Shown here: positions 24,087 through 32,252 of the stretch, in pieces
How the letters are laid out: each line of letters begins with the position of its first letter
How positions within the stretch are numbered: the stretch's first letter is position 1
Assembly (NCBI RefSeq): GCF_000308435.1
Contig: NZ_BAFR01000349.1
Location: 1-49,728 of the forward strand
DNA from: Nocardia araoensis NBRC 100135
Lineage (GTDB): Bacteria > Actinomycetota > Actinomycetes > Mycobacteriales > Mycobacteriaceae
Direction: 5' to 3'
DNA: 49,728 bases
Translations under genes and position numbers: made by a program
Notes under the pieces: generated by a model
Databases searched by the model: none
Seen by the model: the letters and a program-made list of their open reading frames with translations, nothing else
What the model was told of the DNA's origin: nothing

Positions 24087-25148
24087 ATGCCCGCCGAGGA
24101 CCCGGGAGACGTTTTTCTCCGTCATCGAGGTGCGGTCCTCGACACGCTGCTTGCCGATCCTTCGCTCGGGTCCTCTTCCGCGTCGTCCGGCGCCGGTGTC
24201 GACGTCGGCGTCGACTTCGACGGCGGGGCGGAGCTGGGCGGTGCGGAGAACAGCGTCGCGTCGCTGGGATTGCCCGATCTCGATTCGGAGCCGCGTGACG
24301 TCGCGCCGCGGCGTCGCACCGGCGATGGTCCGAAGGCGAGCGAACGAATTCTCGCACTGCTGAACGGGCAGGCGCAGGATTCGACCCCGGCGATGGATTT
24401 CGCCAACGACTACTCCTCGGTCGCCGCCCGAACGGACGCGCCGTCCGAGCCGGAGCCGGAGCCGGAACGCACGTCCACCGCGACGGCCAACCGGCTCCCG
24501 CCCGCCCAGCAGATCGCCAAGGACGCGCTGGTCCAGCTGCGCAAGCCCAAAGTCGCGTTGATCGTCGCCGCGGTGCTCGCCGTGCTGCTGTTGCTGTTGC
24601 TGATCACCACCGGTGGCGGGGAGAAGAACACGGCGCAGAACCAGCTTCTGGTGGTCACGCCGCCGCCGACCTCTGCCGCGTCCTCGGCCTCGCCCGCGCC
24701 GCCGTCGAGCTCGATCATCCAGCCGAAGTCCGCGGAGTCGAAGTGCCCGCCCGGGAGTACCTCCGGGATGGACGCTTTCGGCGGGCAGACGGGCAAGGCC
24801 TGGTCCTGCGTACGCGCGTACAAGGTCGACGGTCAGGTCATCACCATCGATCTGGGCAAGACCTATCAGATCGACTCGATCGGCATCGTGCCCGGCTGGG
24901 ATCACATCAGTGCGGACGGCACCGATCAGTGGGCGAAATATCGGACCGTGAGCCGGGTTTCGTACCAGTTCGACGACAGCAACAAGACCGTCTACACGCA
25001 GCCGACCCTCGATCAGCGGACGTTGGTGGTGACCAAGATGGAGCCGACGGTGAGCGCCTCGAAGATCGTGCTGACCGTGCTGGAGTCCAAGGGCGACGCA
25101 TCGATCAACACCACCGCGATCTCGTCCATCGTCATCACGGGGCACTGA
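24087..25148 (+). CDS. membrane-anchored protein with discoidin-like external domain
   Basis: 353 aa. The cytosolic part (~1-150) is acidic and disordered. One transmembrane helix lies at ~156-174 (VALIVAAVLAVLLLLLL). A Pro/Ser linker follows, and the external domain (~215-350) has the beta-rich pattern of an F5/8 type C (discoidin-like) fold: AFGGQTGKAWSCVRAY, ITIDLGKTYQIDSIGIVPGW, then TVLESKG. Such domains bind carbohydrate or surfaces. The next gene starts two bases after its stop, so the two form an operon. Position downstream of eccE suggests an accessory or unrelated cell-envelope role; function unknown. Confidence 0.7.
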   Translation: MPAEDPGDVFLRHRGAVLDTLLADPSLGSSSASSGAGVDVGVDFDGGAELGGAENSVASLGLPDLDSEPRDVAPRRRTGDGPKASERILALLNGQAQDSTPAMDFANDYSSVAARTDAPSEPEPEPERTSTATANRLPPAQQIAKDALVQLRKPKVALIVAAVLAVLLLLLLITTGGGEKNTAQNQLLVVTPPPTSAASSASPAPPSSSIIQPKSAESKCPPGSTSGMDAFGGQTGKAWSCVRAYKVDGQVITIDLGKTYQIDSIGIVPGWDHISADGTDQWAKYRTVSRVSYQFDDSNKTVYTQPTLDQRTLVVTKMEPTVSASKIVLTVLESKGDASINTTAISSIVITGH

Positions 25149-25149
25149 G

Positions 25150-25830
25150 GTGTCCGCGCTGCCCGAACTCGTCTGCCAGTACTGCGGCCACCGCAACACC
25201 GGCGCCGATTCCCGCTGTACGCATTGCGGAGCGCCGCTGCGCGCGGCCGTGGACGCGGTGCGGTCCGCCGCGGAGAAGCTGCCCGCCCAGGCCGCCGAAG
25301 TCGCCGAGAAGGTCGGCGGCGAGGCGAAAAGGTTTGTCGCCAAGGCATATCCGCGCTGGCAGTGGCAGGCGGTCGGGGTACTCGCGTTGCTGATGGTCGT
25401 GGCCGTCGTCTGGGGTCTGCGCTCCTGTTCGCCGTCGCTGCCGTCGCTTGCGCAGGGGAGCGCGCCGGTCCGGGCCATGCCGGATCTGCTGCGCACGGCG
25501 GCGACCTGTCAACCGCTGGATTCCGGCGGGCAGCGGGAGAAGTGCGTCATCGCCGCCACCGACCCGATGTTGTTCGGCAATATCGCCGGCGGCCGGGACC
25601 TGACCTTCTACGCCGAACTCCTACCGCAGGATCGCTTGGCCGACAGCATCTCTCGATGGCGCGGCGCGGGCGGGACGGCGCTGGTCGACGGTCCCGTCTA
25701 CGCGGCGATCGGCCCTTCGGCAACCGTCTGGTACGCGGACACCCGGACCGGCTTCCGGTTGGAGACGAGCAATTTCGCCGGCCGCACGGGCGCGCAGACC
25801 TTCCTGTCGCGTGCGGGACTGGTCCGCTGA
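25150..25830 (+). CDS. zinc-ribbon membrane protein
   Basis: 226 aa from GTG 25150, directly after the discoidin-like gene. A zinc ribbon with C9-x2-C12 and C23-x2-C26 is followed by an Ala/Glu-rich helix and one transmembrane helix (~73-90). The remaining ~130 residues are external and contain two cysteines (CQPLDSGGQREKC). No family beyond the ribbon is recognised. It is likely a partner of the preceding protein. Confidence 0.75.
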   Translation: MSALPELVCQYCGHRNTGADSRCTHCGAPLRAAVDAVRSAAEKLPAQAAEVAEKVGGEAKRFVAKAYPRWQWQAVGVLALLMVVAVVWGLRSCSPSLPSLAQGSAPVRAMPDLLRTAATCQPLDSGGQREKCVIAATDPMLFGNIAGGRDLTFYAELLPQDRLADSISRWRGAGGTALVDGPVYAAIGPSATVWYADTRTGFRLETSNFAGRTGAQTFLSRAGLVR

Positions 25831-25864
25831 CGTAGCAGCGCCCCCGTCCGCCGGGCTCGGGAAA

Positions 25865-25902
25865 TCCCTGATACGGACGCCGTAACCCATGTCCGCCAGG
25901 GA
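25865..25902 (+). terminator. two-part hairpin after the zinc-ribbon gene
   Basis: TCCCTG (25865) pairs with CAGGGA (25897) and, inside, CGGAC (25874) with GTCCG (25891), followed by AAATTATTG. A plausible terminator of the ESX accessory operon, but the internal mismatches make it uncertain. Confidence 0.45.
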
Positions 25903-25922
25903 AAATTATTGTTACACTGTTG

Positions 25923-25948
25923 ATTGTGCCGTTATCCAGCGGTACGTT
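25923..25948. promoter_or_regulatory. 26-bp operator, copy 2, before NAD-GDH
   Basis: ATTGTGCCGTT-ATCC-AGCGGTACGTT, 52 bp before the GDH start. A second, unrelated palindrome GTACG-AAACA-CGTAC follows at 25956-25970. Confidence 0.6.
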
Positions 25949-26000
25949 ATTTGTAGTACGAAACACGTACGAGCGCAGTTCTCGGGAAGGCAACGGATCG

Positions 26001-29000
26001 ATGGTGGCAACCACCCAGCAGACGATTTCACCGAAGCGGTTCCGCGATGATCCGACCGACCTGGAAGCGGCGTACTTCCGGTGGATCCAGCCGGGATCCT
26101 CGACGTCGGCGATCACGGATCGGGCCGAGCGGATCTTCCGTCAGCATCTGGAGCTGGCGGCCACGCGCGCGCCCGGTTCGGCGACCACTCGCGTCTACCG
26201 GCCGGACGACACCGCCGGGGTCGGCGCCGCGATCCAGATCGTCAACGACGACATGCCATTGCTGGTCGACTCGGTGACCGCCGCGCTGCGCCGCCTGGGC
26301 GCCACGGTCACCGAGGTCGTGCACCCGGTGTTCGACGTGTCGCGCGACGCCGACGGCCGGGTGCTGTCCATCGCGCCCCGCGACGGCGTGGCCGAACCGG
26401 CGGGGGAGACCGACGGGCGGGCGTTGCGCGAGTCGTGGATCCACGTGCAGCTGGGCGCGGGCCTGTCCGACGAACTGGTCGACCGGATCGAACAGGCCCT
26501 GCCGCCGCTGCTGGCCGACCTGCGCCGCGTGGCCGACGACACGCCGACCATGGTCGAGGTGCTCAATACCGTTGCCGACCAGCTCGATCAGGCGGCGCAA
26601 TGGGCGGGCGACGCGGAGATCCCGCAGACCGCCGGGCTGCTGCGTTGGCTGTCGGACGGGCACTTCACCCCGCTCGGCTACGGCTACTACCACTTCCGCC
26701 GCTCCGCGCCGAGCGCCGACGCCCCCTTCGAGCCGTGGCAGCTGCCCGGCACCGGGCTCGGCATCCTGGGCAACGGCGCCACCGCGGACATCAGCGTGCC
26801 CGTGGTCGGCGCGAAGCGCACCGTGCTGCGGATGGCCAACGGCTCCGTGGACTCGCTGCTGCCGGGTTCCCGCGATCTGTACTTCATCAGCGTGGCCGAT
26901 TACGGCGCGAGCGACCCGAGCGGCCGTGCGGCCTGGGGCGACACCGTGAAGATGGTCAAGGGCGAACACGTCTTCGTCGGCACCTTCACCGTCGCGGGCC
27001 TGCACGAGAACATTCTCGACATCCCCGTCATCTCCCGGCGCGTGCTGCAGGTCATCGAATGGGCGGGCTTCGGCCTGGACTCGTACTCCGGGCAGGCCAT
27101 GCTGGAGATGATGCAGTCGTTCCCGCGGGTCGAGCTGTTCTCCACCGACGCGCGCAGGCTGTTCGAAACCGTCTCCGCGGTCATGAATCTGGGCCTGCGG
27201 CGGCAGGTGCGGCTGTTCATCCGGCGCGATTCGCGCAGCGACACCATCTACTGCCTGGTCTACATGCCGCGCGACCGCTACTCCACCGAGGTCCGCGTGC
27301 GCATGGGCGAGATCCTGCGCGAGCAGTTCGACGCCGAACAGATCGCGTACTCGGCGCGGGCCACCGAATCGGAGCTGGCCGTCGTCTACTTCACGGTGCA
27401 CCGCAAGCCGGGCGCCGACGCCGCCGACATCTCCGAGGAGAATCGCGAGCGGATCCAGGAGCTGCTGCTGGCGACGACGTGGACCTGGGGCGACCGGCTG
27501 GTCGCCGAGGCCGCGGGCGCGTCCGACGTACCGCAGGCGCTGGCCACCGACTACGCGGCGGCCTTCCCCACCGGCTACCAGCAGGAGCACGAGCCCGCGC
27601 ACGCGCTCACCGATCTGCGCCGCCTCGAGCGGCTGTCCGATGGGGAGATCGACACCGATCTCTACCGCCAGGGCGACTCCGCAGCACCGGAATGGCGTTT
27701 CACGCTCTACGTCGCGGGCGAGGGCATCTCGTTGAGCCGCGTGCTGCCGGTGCTGCACAGCCTCGGTGTGGAGGTGGTCGACGAGCGGCCCTACCGTGTC
27801 GTGCTGGCGGACCGGCCGGACCGCTGGATCTACGACTTCGGGCTGCGGGTGACCGCGGCGCCGTTGCGGGAAGCGCTCGCCGTCGAGCCGCCCGCGCAGC
27901 TGGCGCACTCCGTCGAGGCCGCGTCGCTGCCGGAAACCAGTGTGCGGCGGCGTTTCCCGGATGCCGTGACCGCGATGTGGTTCGGCCGCGCCGAAGTCGA
28001 CGGCCTCAACGAACTGGTCCTGCGCGCCGGCTTGCGCTGGCGCGAGGTCGCCCTGCTGCGGGCCTACGCGAAGTACTTGCAGCAAGCCGGATTCGCCTAC
28101 ACCTTCGGCAACATCACCCGCGTGCTGCTCACCCATCCGGCGACGGCGCGGTCGTGCATCGAGTTGTTCGCGGCGTACTTCGACCCGGACGGCGTCGAGG
28201 CGGAGGCCGCGGGCCGGGCCGCGGAGATCGCCGAGCGGGTGCAGGCCGAGATCGACGCGGTGGTCAGCCTGGACACCGACCGCATCCTGCGCGCGCTGTT
28301 CGGTCTGATCGAGGCGACCCTGCGCACCAACTACTACCGGCGCGACGAGGCCGGAGCCGCGCTGGATTACCTGTCGCTCAAGCTGAATCCGCACGCGATC
28401 GCCGAACTGCCCAAGCCGAAGCCGCAGTTCGAGATCTTCGTGTACTCGCCGCGGGTGGAAGGCGTGCATCTGCGCTTCGGTTCGGTCGCGCGTGGCGGTC
28501 TGCGGTGGTCGGACCGGTTGGAGGATTTCCGCACCGAGATCCTCGGTCTGGTCAAAGCGCAAGCGGTGAAGAACGCGGTGATCGTGCCGGTCGGCGCCAA
28601 GGGCGGTTTCGTGGTGAAGCAGCCACCGGCGGCCACCGGCGATCCGGCGGCCGACCGGCAGGCCTTCGGCGCGGAAGGCGTCGCCTGCTATCGGACGTTC
28701 ATCTCCGGCCTGCTGGACATCACCGACAACGTCGATCGCGCGACCGGCGAAGTTCTTCCGCCCGCGCAGGTGGTGCGCCGGGACGGGGACGACACCTATC
28801 TGGTCGTGGCCGCCGACAAGGGCACCGCGACGTTCTCCGATATCGCCAACGATGTGGCGCAGAGTTACGGTTTCTGGTTGGGTGACGCGTTCGCTTCGGG
28901 TGGTTCGGCCGGTTATGACCACAAGGCGATGGGGATCACCGCCAAGGGTGCGTGGGAGAGCGTGAAGCGGCACTTCCGCGAGATGGAGATCGACACTCAG

Positions 29001-30941
29001 ACCCAGGATTTCACGGTGGTCGGTGTGGGTGACATGAGTGGTGACGTGTTCGGCAACGGCATGTTGTTGTCGGAGCACATTCGTCTGGTGGCCGCGTTCG
29101 ACCACCGCCACATCTTCCTCGACCCGATTCCCGACGCCGCGCGTTCCTATCAGGAGCGCAAGCGGATGTTCGCGCTGCCGAGGTCGTCGTGGGCGGACTA
29201 CGACACGTCGCTGATCAGCCCCGGCGGCGGCGTCTACGATCGCTCTGCCAAGGCGATCCCGGTGACGCCCGAGGTGCGCGCGGCGCTCGACCTGCCCGCG
29301 AGCGTCACCACCCTGTCGCCGCCGGAGATGATCAAAGCCATTCTCCTGGCTCCGGTGGATCTGTTGTGGAACGGCGGTATCGGCACCTACATCAAGGCGA
29401 GCACCGAGACCAACGCCGAGGTGGGCGACAAGTCCAACGACGCGGTCCGGGTGAACGCGGATCAGTTGCGGGTCAAGGTGATCGGCGAGGGCGGCAATCT
29501 CGGCGCCACGGCGCTCGGGCGGATCGAGTTCTCCCGCAACGGCGGGCGGATGAACACCGACGCGCTGGACAACTCGGCGGGTGTGGACTGCTCCGACCAC
29601 GAGGTCAACATCAAGATCCTGCTCGACGCGGTCGTCTCCAGCGGTGAACTCGCCGTCGACGAGCGCAACCCGCTGCTGGCCTCGATGACCGACGAGGTCT
29701 CCGAACTCGTGCTGCGGGACAACATCTCGCAGAACTTCCGGCTCGGGATGTCGCGCGCCGACGCGGCGGGCATGTCCGGGGTGCACGCCAGGCTGATCAA
29801 CGACCTCGAGCAGCGCCGCGGCCTGGACCGCGAACTCGAGGCGCTGCCGACCGAGGCGGAACTGGCCCGCCGCGCGGCCGAGGGGACCGGGCTCTCCTCA
29901 CCCGAACTGGCGAACCTGATGGCGCACGTCAAACTCTCGCTCAAGGCCGACCTGCTCGCCGGCGATCTGCTCGACAGCGCGGCGTTCGCGTCGGTGCTGC
30001 CCGCCTACTTCCCCGCGCCTCTGCGGGAGCGGTTCGCCGCGGCGATCGGCAGGCACCCGCTGCGGCGCGAGATCGTGGCCACCGTCGTGATCAACGAGAT
30101 GGTGGACTACGGCGGCATCACCTACGCCTTCCGGCTCGCGGAAGAGGCCGGGGCGACCACCGACGACGCGGTGCGCGCGTACAAGGCGGCAGTGGAGATC
30201 TTCGATCTGCACGCGCTGTGGGAGCGGATCAGGCAGACGCCGATGTCCACGGCGGCGCGCAACGAATTGGAGCTGGAGACCAAGCGCACCTTGGATCGGG
30301 CCGCGCGCTGGCTGCTGTCCAACCGGCCGCAGCCGATCGCCATCGGCGCGGACATCGCCAGGTACCGCGACGGCGTGCGCGCCCTCTCCGGCCAGGTGCC
30401 CGGGTGGCTGACCGGCTACCTCAGCGACGACCTCGCCGAGCGTTCGCGGCGCTCGATCACCCGCGGCGCGCCGCGGGAGCTGGCCGAGGAGGCGTTCGGG
30501 TTGATCCACCGCTTCCCGCTGCTGGACGTGCTCGACCTGGCCGACATCGCCGATCGCGAGCCCGCCGAGGTCGCGGAGCTGTACTACGCGCTCAACGAGC
30601 ACTTCCAGATCGAACGGCTGGTGACCGCGGTGGGCAAGCTGGAGCGCGGCGGGCGCTGGCGGGCGCTGGCGCGGCTGGCGGTCCGCGAGGATCTCTACGA
30701 TTCGCTGCGGTCGCTGACCCGCGACGTGCTGACCGCGACCGAATCCCAGGACAGCACCGAGGAGAAGATCACGTACTGGGAGTCGACCAACCGGTCGCGG
30801 CTGGCTCGCGCCGGCGCGGCGCTGGCGCAGATCTTCGCGGCCGAGACGCACGATCTCGCGGCGCTGTCGGTGGCGGCGCGGCAGGTGCGCGGCATGGTCA
30901 GCGGCGGTGAGTCGGCCGTCGCACCGACGGTCGCGGGCTGA
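26001..30941 (+). CDS. gdh: NAD-specific glutamate dehydrogenase, ~180-kDa class
   Basis: 1646 aa from ATG 26001, with GGGAAGG at 25984-25990; an in-frame TTG 81 bp upstream lies within the operator and is unlikely. The enzyme oxidises glutamate to 2-oxoglutarate and ammonium with NAD, a catabolic role. The long N-terminal half carries ACT-like regulatory regions. The catalytic core shows PVGAKGGF with Lys867 as likely substrate lysine, and a dinucleotide-binding motif GVGDMSGDVFG at 1008-1018. A long helical C-terminal domain follows. Length matches the large GDHs of Streptomyces and mycobacteria. It is monocistronic and converges on the SPFH gene. The upstream palindromes suggest control by a dimeric repressor. 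Confidence 0.96.
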   Translation: MVATTQQTISPKRFRDDPTDLEAAYFRWIQPGSSTSAITDRAERIFRQHLELAATRAPGSATTRVYRPDDTAGVGAAIQIVNDDMPLLVDSVTAALRRLGATVTEVVHPVFDVSRDADGRVLSIAPRDGVAEPAGETDGRALRESWIHVQLGAGLSDELVDRIEQALPPLLADLRRVADDTPTMVEVLNTVADQLDQAAQWAGDAEIPQTAGLLRWLSDGHFTPLGYGYYHFRRSAPSADAPFEPWQLPGTGLGILGNGATADISVPVVGAKRTVLRMANGSVDSLLPGSRDLYFISVADYGASDPSGRAAWGDTVKMVKGEHVFVGTFTVAGLHENILDIPVISRRVLQVIEWAGFGLDSYSGQAMLEMMQSFPRVELFSTDARRLFETVSAVMNLGLRRQVRLFIRRDSRSDTIYCLVYMPRDRYSTEVRVRMGEILREQFDAEQIAYSARATESELAVVYFTVHRKPGADAADISEENRERIQELLLATTWTWGDRLVAEAAGASDVPQALATDYAAAFPTGYQQEHEPAHALTDLRRLERLSDGEIDTDLYRQGDSAAPEWRFTLYVAGEGISLSRVLPVLHSLGVEVVDERPYRVVLADRPDRWIYDFGLRVTAAPLREALAVEPPAQLAHSVEAASLPETSVRRRFPDAVTAMWFGRAEVDGLNELVLRAGLRWREVALLRAYAKYLQQAGFAYTFGNITRVLLTHPATARSCIELFAAYFDPDGVEAEAAGRAAEIAERVQAEIDAVVSLDTDRILRALFGLIEATLRTNYYRRDEAGAALDYLSLKLNPHAIAELPKPKPQFEIFVYSPRVEGVHLRFGSVARGGLRWSDRLEDFRTEILGLVKAQAVKNAVIVPVGAKGGFVVKQPPAATGDPAADRQAFGAEGVACYRTFISGLLDITDNVDRATGEVLPPAQVVRRDGDDTYLVVAADKGTATFSDIANDVAQSYGFWLGDAFASGGSAGYDHKAMGITAKGAWESVKRHFREMEIDTQTQDFTVVGVGDMSGDVFGNGMLLSEHIRLVAAFDHRHIFLDPIPDAARSYQERKRMFALPRSSWADYDTSLISPGGGVYDRSAKAIPVTPEVRAALDLPASVTTLSPPEMIKAILLAPVDLLWNGGIGTYIKASTETNAEVGDKSNDAVRVNADQLRVKVIGEGGNLGATALGRIEFSRNGGRMNTDALDNSAGVDCSDHEVNIKILLDAVVSSGELAVDERNPLLASMTDEVSELVLRDNISQNFRLGMSRADAAGMSGVHARLINDLEQRRGLDRELEALPTEAELARRAAEGTGLSSPELANLMAHVKLSLKADLLAGDLLDSAAFASVLPAYFPAPLRERFAAAIGRHPLRREIVATVVINEMVDYGGITYAFRLAEEAGATTDDAVRAYKAAVEIFDLHALWERIRQTPMSTAARNELELETKRTLDRAARWLLSNRPQPIAIGADIARYRDGVRALSGQVPGWLTGYLSDDLAERSRRSITRGAPRELAEEAFGLIHRFPLLDVLDLADIADREPAEVAELYYALNEHFQIERLVTAVGKLERGGRWRALARLAVREDLYDSLRSLTRDVLTATESQDSTEEKITYWESTNRSRLARAGAALAQIFAAETHDLAALSVAARQVRGMVSGGESAVAPTVAG

Positions 30942-30949
30942 TCTCCACC

Positions 30950-30992
30950 CGATGCCCGGAGGCAGGCGCTCGGCGTCAGCCTCCGGGCATCG
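30950..30992. terminator. shared bidirectional terminator
   Basis: A perfect 14-bp stem (30950-30963 with 30979-30992) with a 15-nt loop lies between convergent genes. The right arm is inside the last codons of the minus-strand SPFH gene, whose stop is at 30976-30978. Confidence 0.7.
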
Positions 30993-32040
30993 GCGTTCCG
31001 CAGTTGCCGCAGAACTTGGCGCCGGGCGTCGTTTCCGACCCGCAGTTCGGGCAGTGCCGCGGTTGCGGGGCGAGACGCGCTCCGCAGTGCATACAGAACT
31101 TCGCGCTCGCGGGATTCGCGGACTGGCAAGCGGCGCAGGTCGTCTGGGCCGTCTCCGGCGTGGCGGCGGGCAGCTGCGGCGCGGGGGATGAGCTGCCGAC
31201 GTGGTGGCCGATCGCGTTCAAACTCAATGCCGCGCCGAGGAATCCGCCTTCGACGCCGTGCTGATGCCCGCGCGCGAACCCTTGACTCGCGCCCAGCGCG
31301 AGCTCGCCGGCGGCATACCGCTGGAAATCGCCGGTGAGGTTGATGTACTTGACGTCCTTGGCCAGTCGCTTCAGCCGGTCGGCGTCCTCCGGCGCCAGGC
31401 TGATGTCGAAGTTGCCCATCCGCGGGATGCGCAGCCCGTATTCGTAGAGCGCGGTGTTGGTCTGGCGCAGCACCGCCTGCTCGATGGGTTGCAGCTGCGC
31501 CGAAAGACCGAGCACCGGCCAGTCGCCGCCCGCGACCCCTCGGGTCACCGCCATCTTCATGGACTTGAGCAGCAGGTCGGCACACCAGTTCTGCACCCGA
31601 TCCTGGTCGGTGAGATCGGCGGTTCCCGACAGCGCGGTGAGCAGTTCGGCCGGATCCCGGACGGTCAGGGCGAACTCGCCGAAGACACGCAGCGTCACCA
31701 CCTGCTCGCTGACCGGGTCGAGGATGTCGTCCAGTCGCCCGCCGAAGCGAATTCCCGGGAACTCCTTCGTGGAGACGAAATACAGTTCGGCGCGGTAGAA
31801 GTTGCCGCCGGTCAGGGTGTCGACGAGTGCGCCGAGCACCGGTAGCTCGTCGGCGTCGATGCGGTGGCGCCCCGGGCCCATCGCCCCGACCACCCGCCCG
31901 GACTTCAGGAAGAGGGCGATCTGGTCGGCATTGACCATCGCGCGGCTGTACCGGCGGATGTTGACGTCCGGCCACTTGTAGACCAGTTGGTGCTTGCGGT
32001 CCTCGGGGACCGCGATGAATTCCCGCTCGAACCAGGCCAT
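30976..32040 (-). CDS. SPFH-domain protein with C-terminal double zinc ribbon
   Basis: 354 aa. Residues ~1-230 match the virion-core/YdjI-like SPFH family: MAWFEREFIAVPEDRKHQLV at the start, GPGRHRID, and YGLRIPRMGNFDISL. A linker rich in Gly/His/Pro leads to two zinc ribbons with four CxxC pairs in the last ~50 residues (CAACQ, CMHCG, CPNCG, CGNCG). Proteins of this type are membrane-associated scaffolds of unclear role, often linked to stress. The start ATG at 32040 is preceded by GGGAGCG on the minus strand. It diverges from ansP across a 212-bp region holding a 26-bp operator. Confidence 0.88.
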   Translation of the reverse strand: MAWFEREFIAVPEDRKHQLVYKWPDVNIRRYSRAMVNADQIALFLKSGRVVGAMGPGRHRIDADELPVLGALVDTLTGGNFYRAELYFVSTKEFPGIRFGGRLDDILDPVSEQVVTLRVFGEFALTVRDPAELLTALSGTADLTDQDRVQNWCADLLLKSMKMAVTRGVAGGDWPVLGLSAQLQPIEQAVLRQTNTALYEYGLRIPRMGNFDISLAPEDADRLKRLAKDVKYINLTGDFQRYAAGELALGASQGFARGHQHGVEGGFLGAALSLNAIGHHVGSSSPAPQLPAATPETAQTTCAACQSANPASAKFCMHCGARLAPQPRHCPNCGSETTPGAKFCGNCGTPMPGG

Positions 32041-32186
32041 CTGCGCTCCCTCGTCCGTTTTGTCTCATCTAGCGTACCGATACGCGGTGGCACGATCAAC
32101 GAAAGTTGTGGCGATCGTCGCTGCTCGGACGCACTTTTGCCAATGTCTTTGATGTCCAGCGTGTTACAAGTCGCGACTCGCTATTG

Positions 32187-32212
32187 AACGTGCCGCTAGG
32201 TAACGGTACATT
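32187..32212. promoter_or_regulatory. 26-bp operator, copy 3, between SPFH gene and ansP
   Basis: AACGTGCCGCT-AGGT-AACGGTACATT, the copy with the most symmetric halves. It ends 40 bp before ansP and lies 146 bp before the divergent SPFH gene. Confidence 0.65.
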
Positions 32213-32252
32213 GAGCGAAGATATGATCGCCGTCACCTGAAAGGCCATCGCC

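Noticed and set aside
25920..26000. TTG at 25920 as the NAD-GDH start
   Set aside because: It lies in the 26-bp operator and has no ribosome site; ATG 26001 has GGGAAGG at correct spacing.
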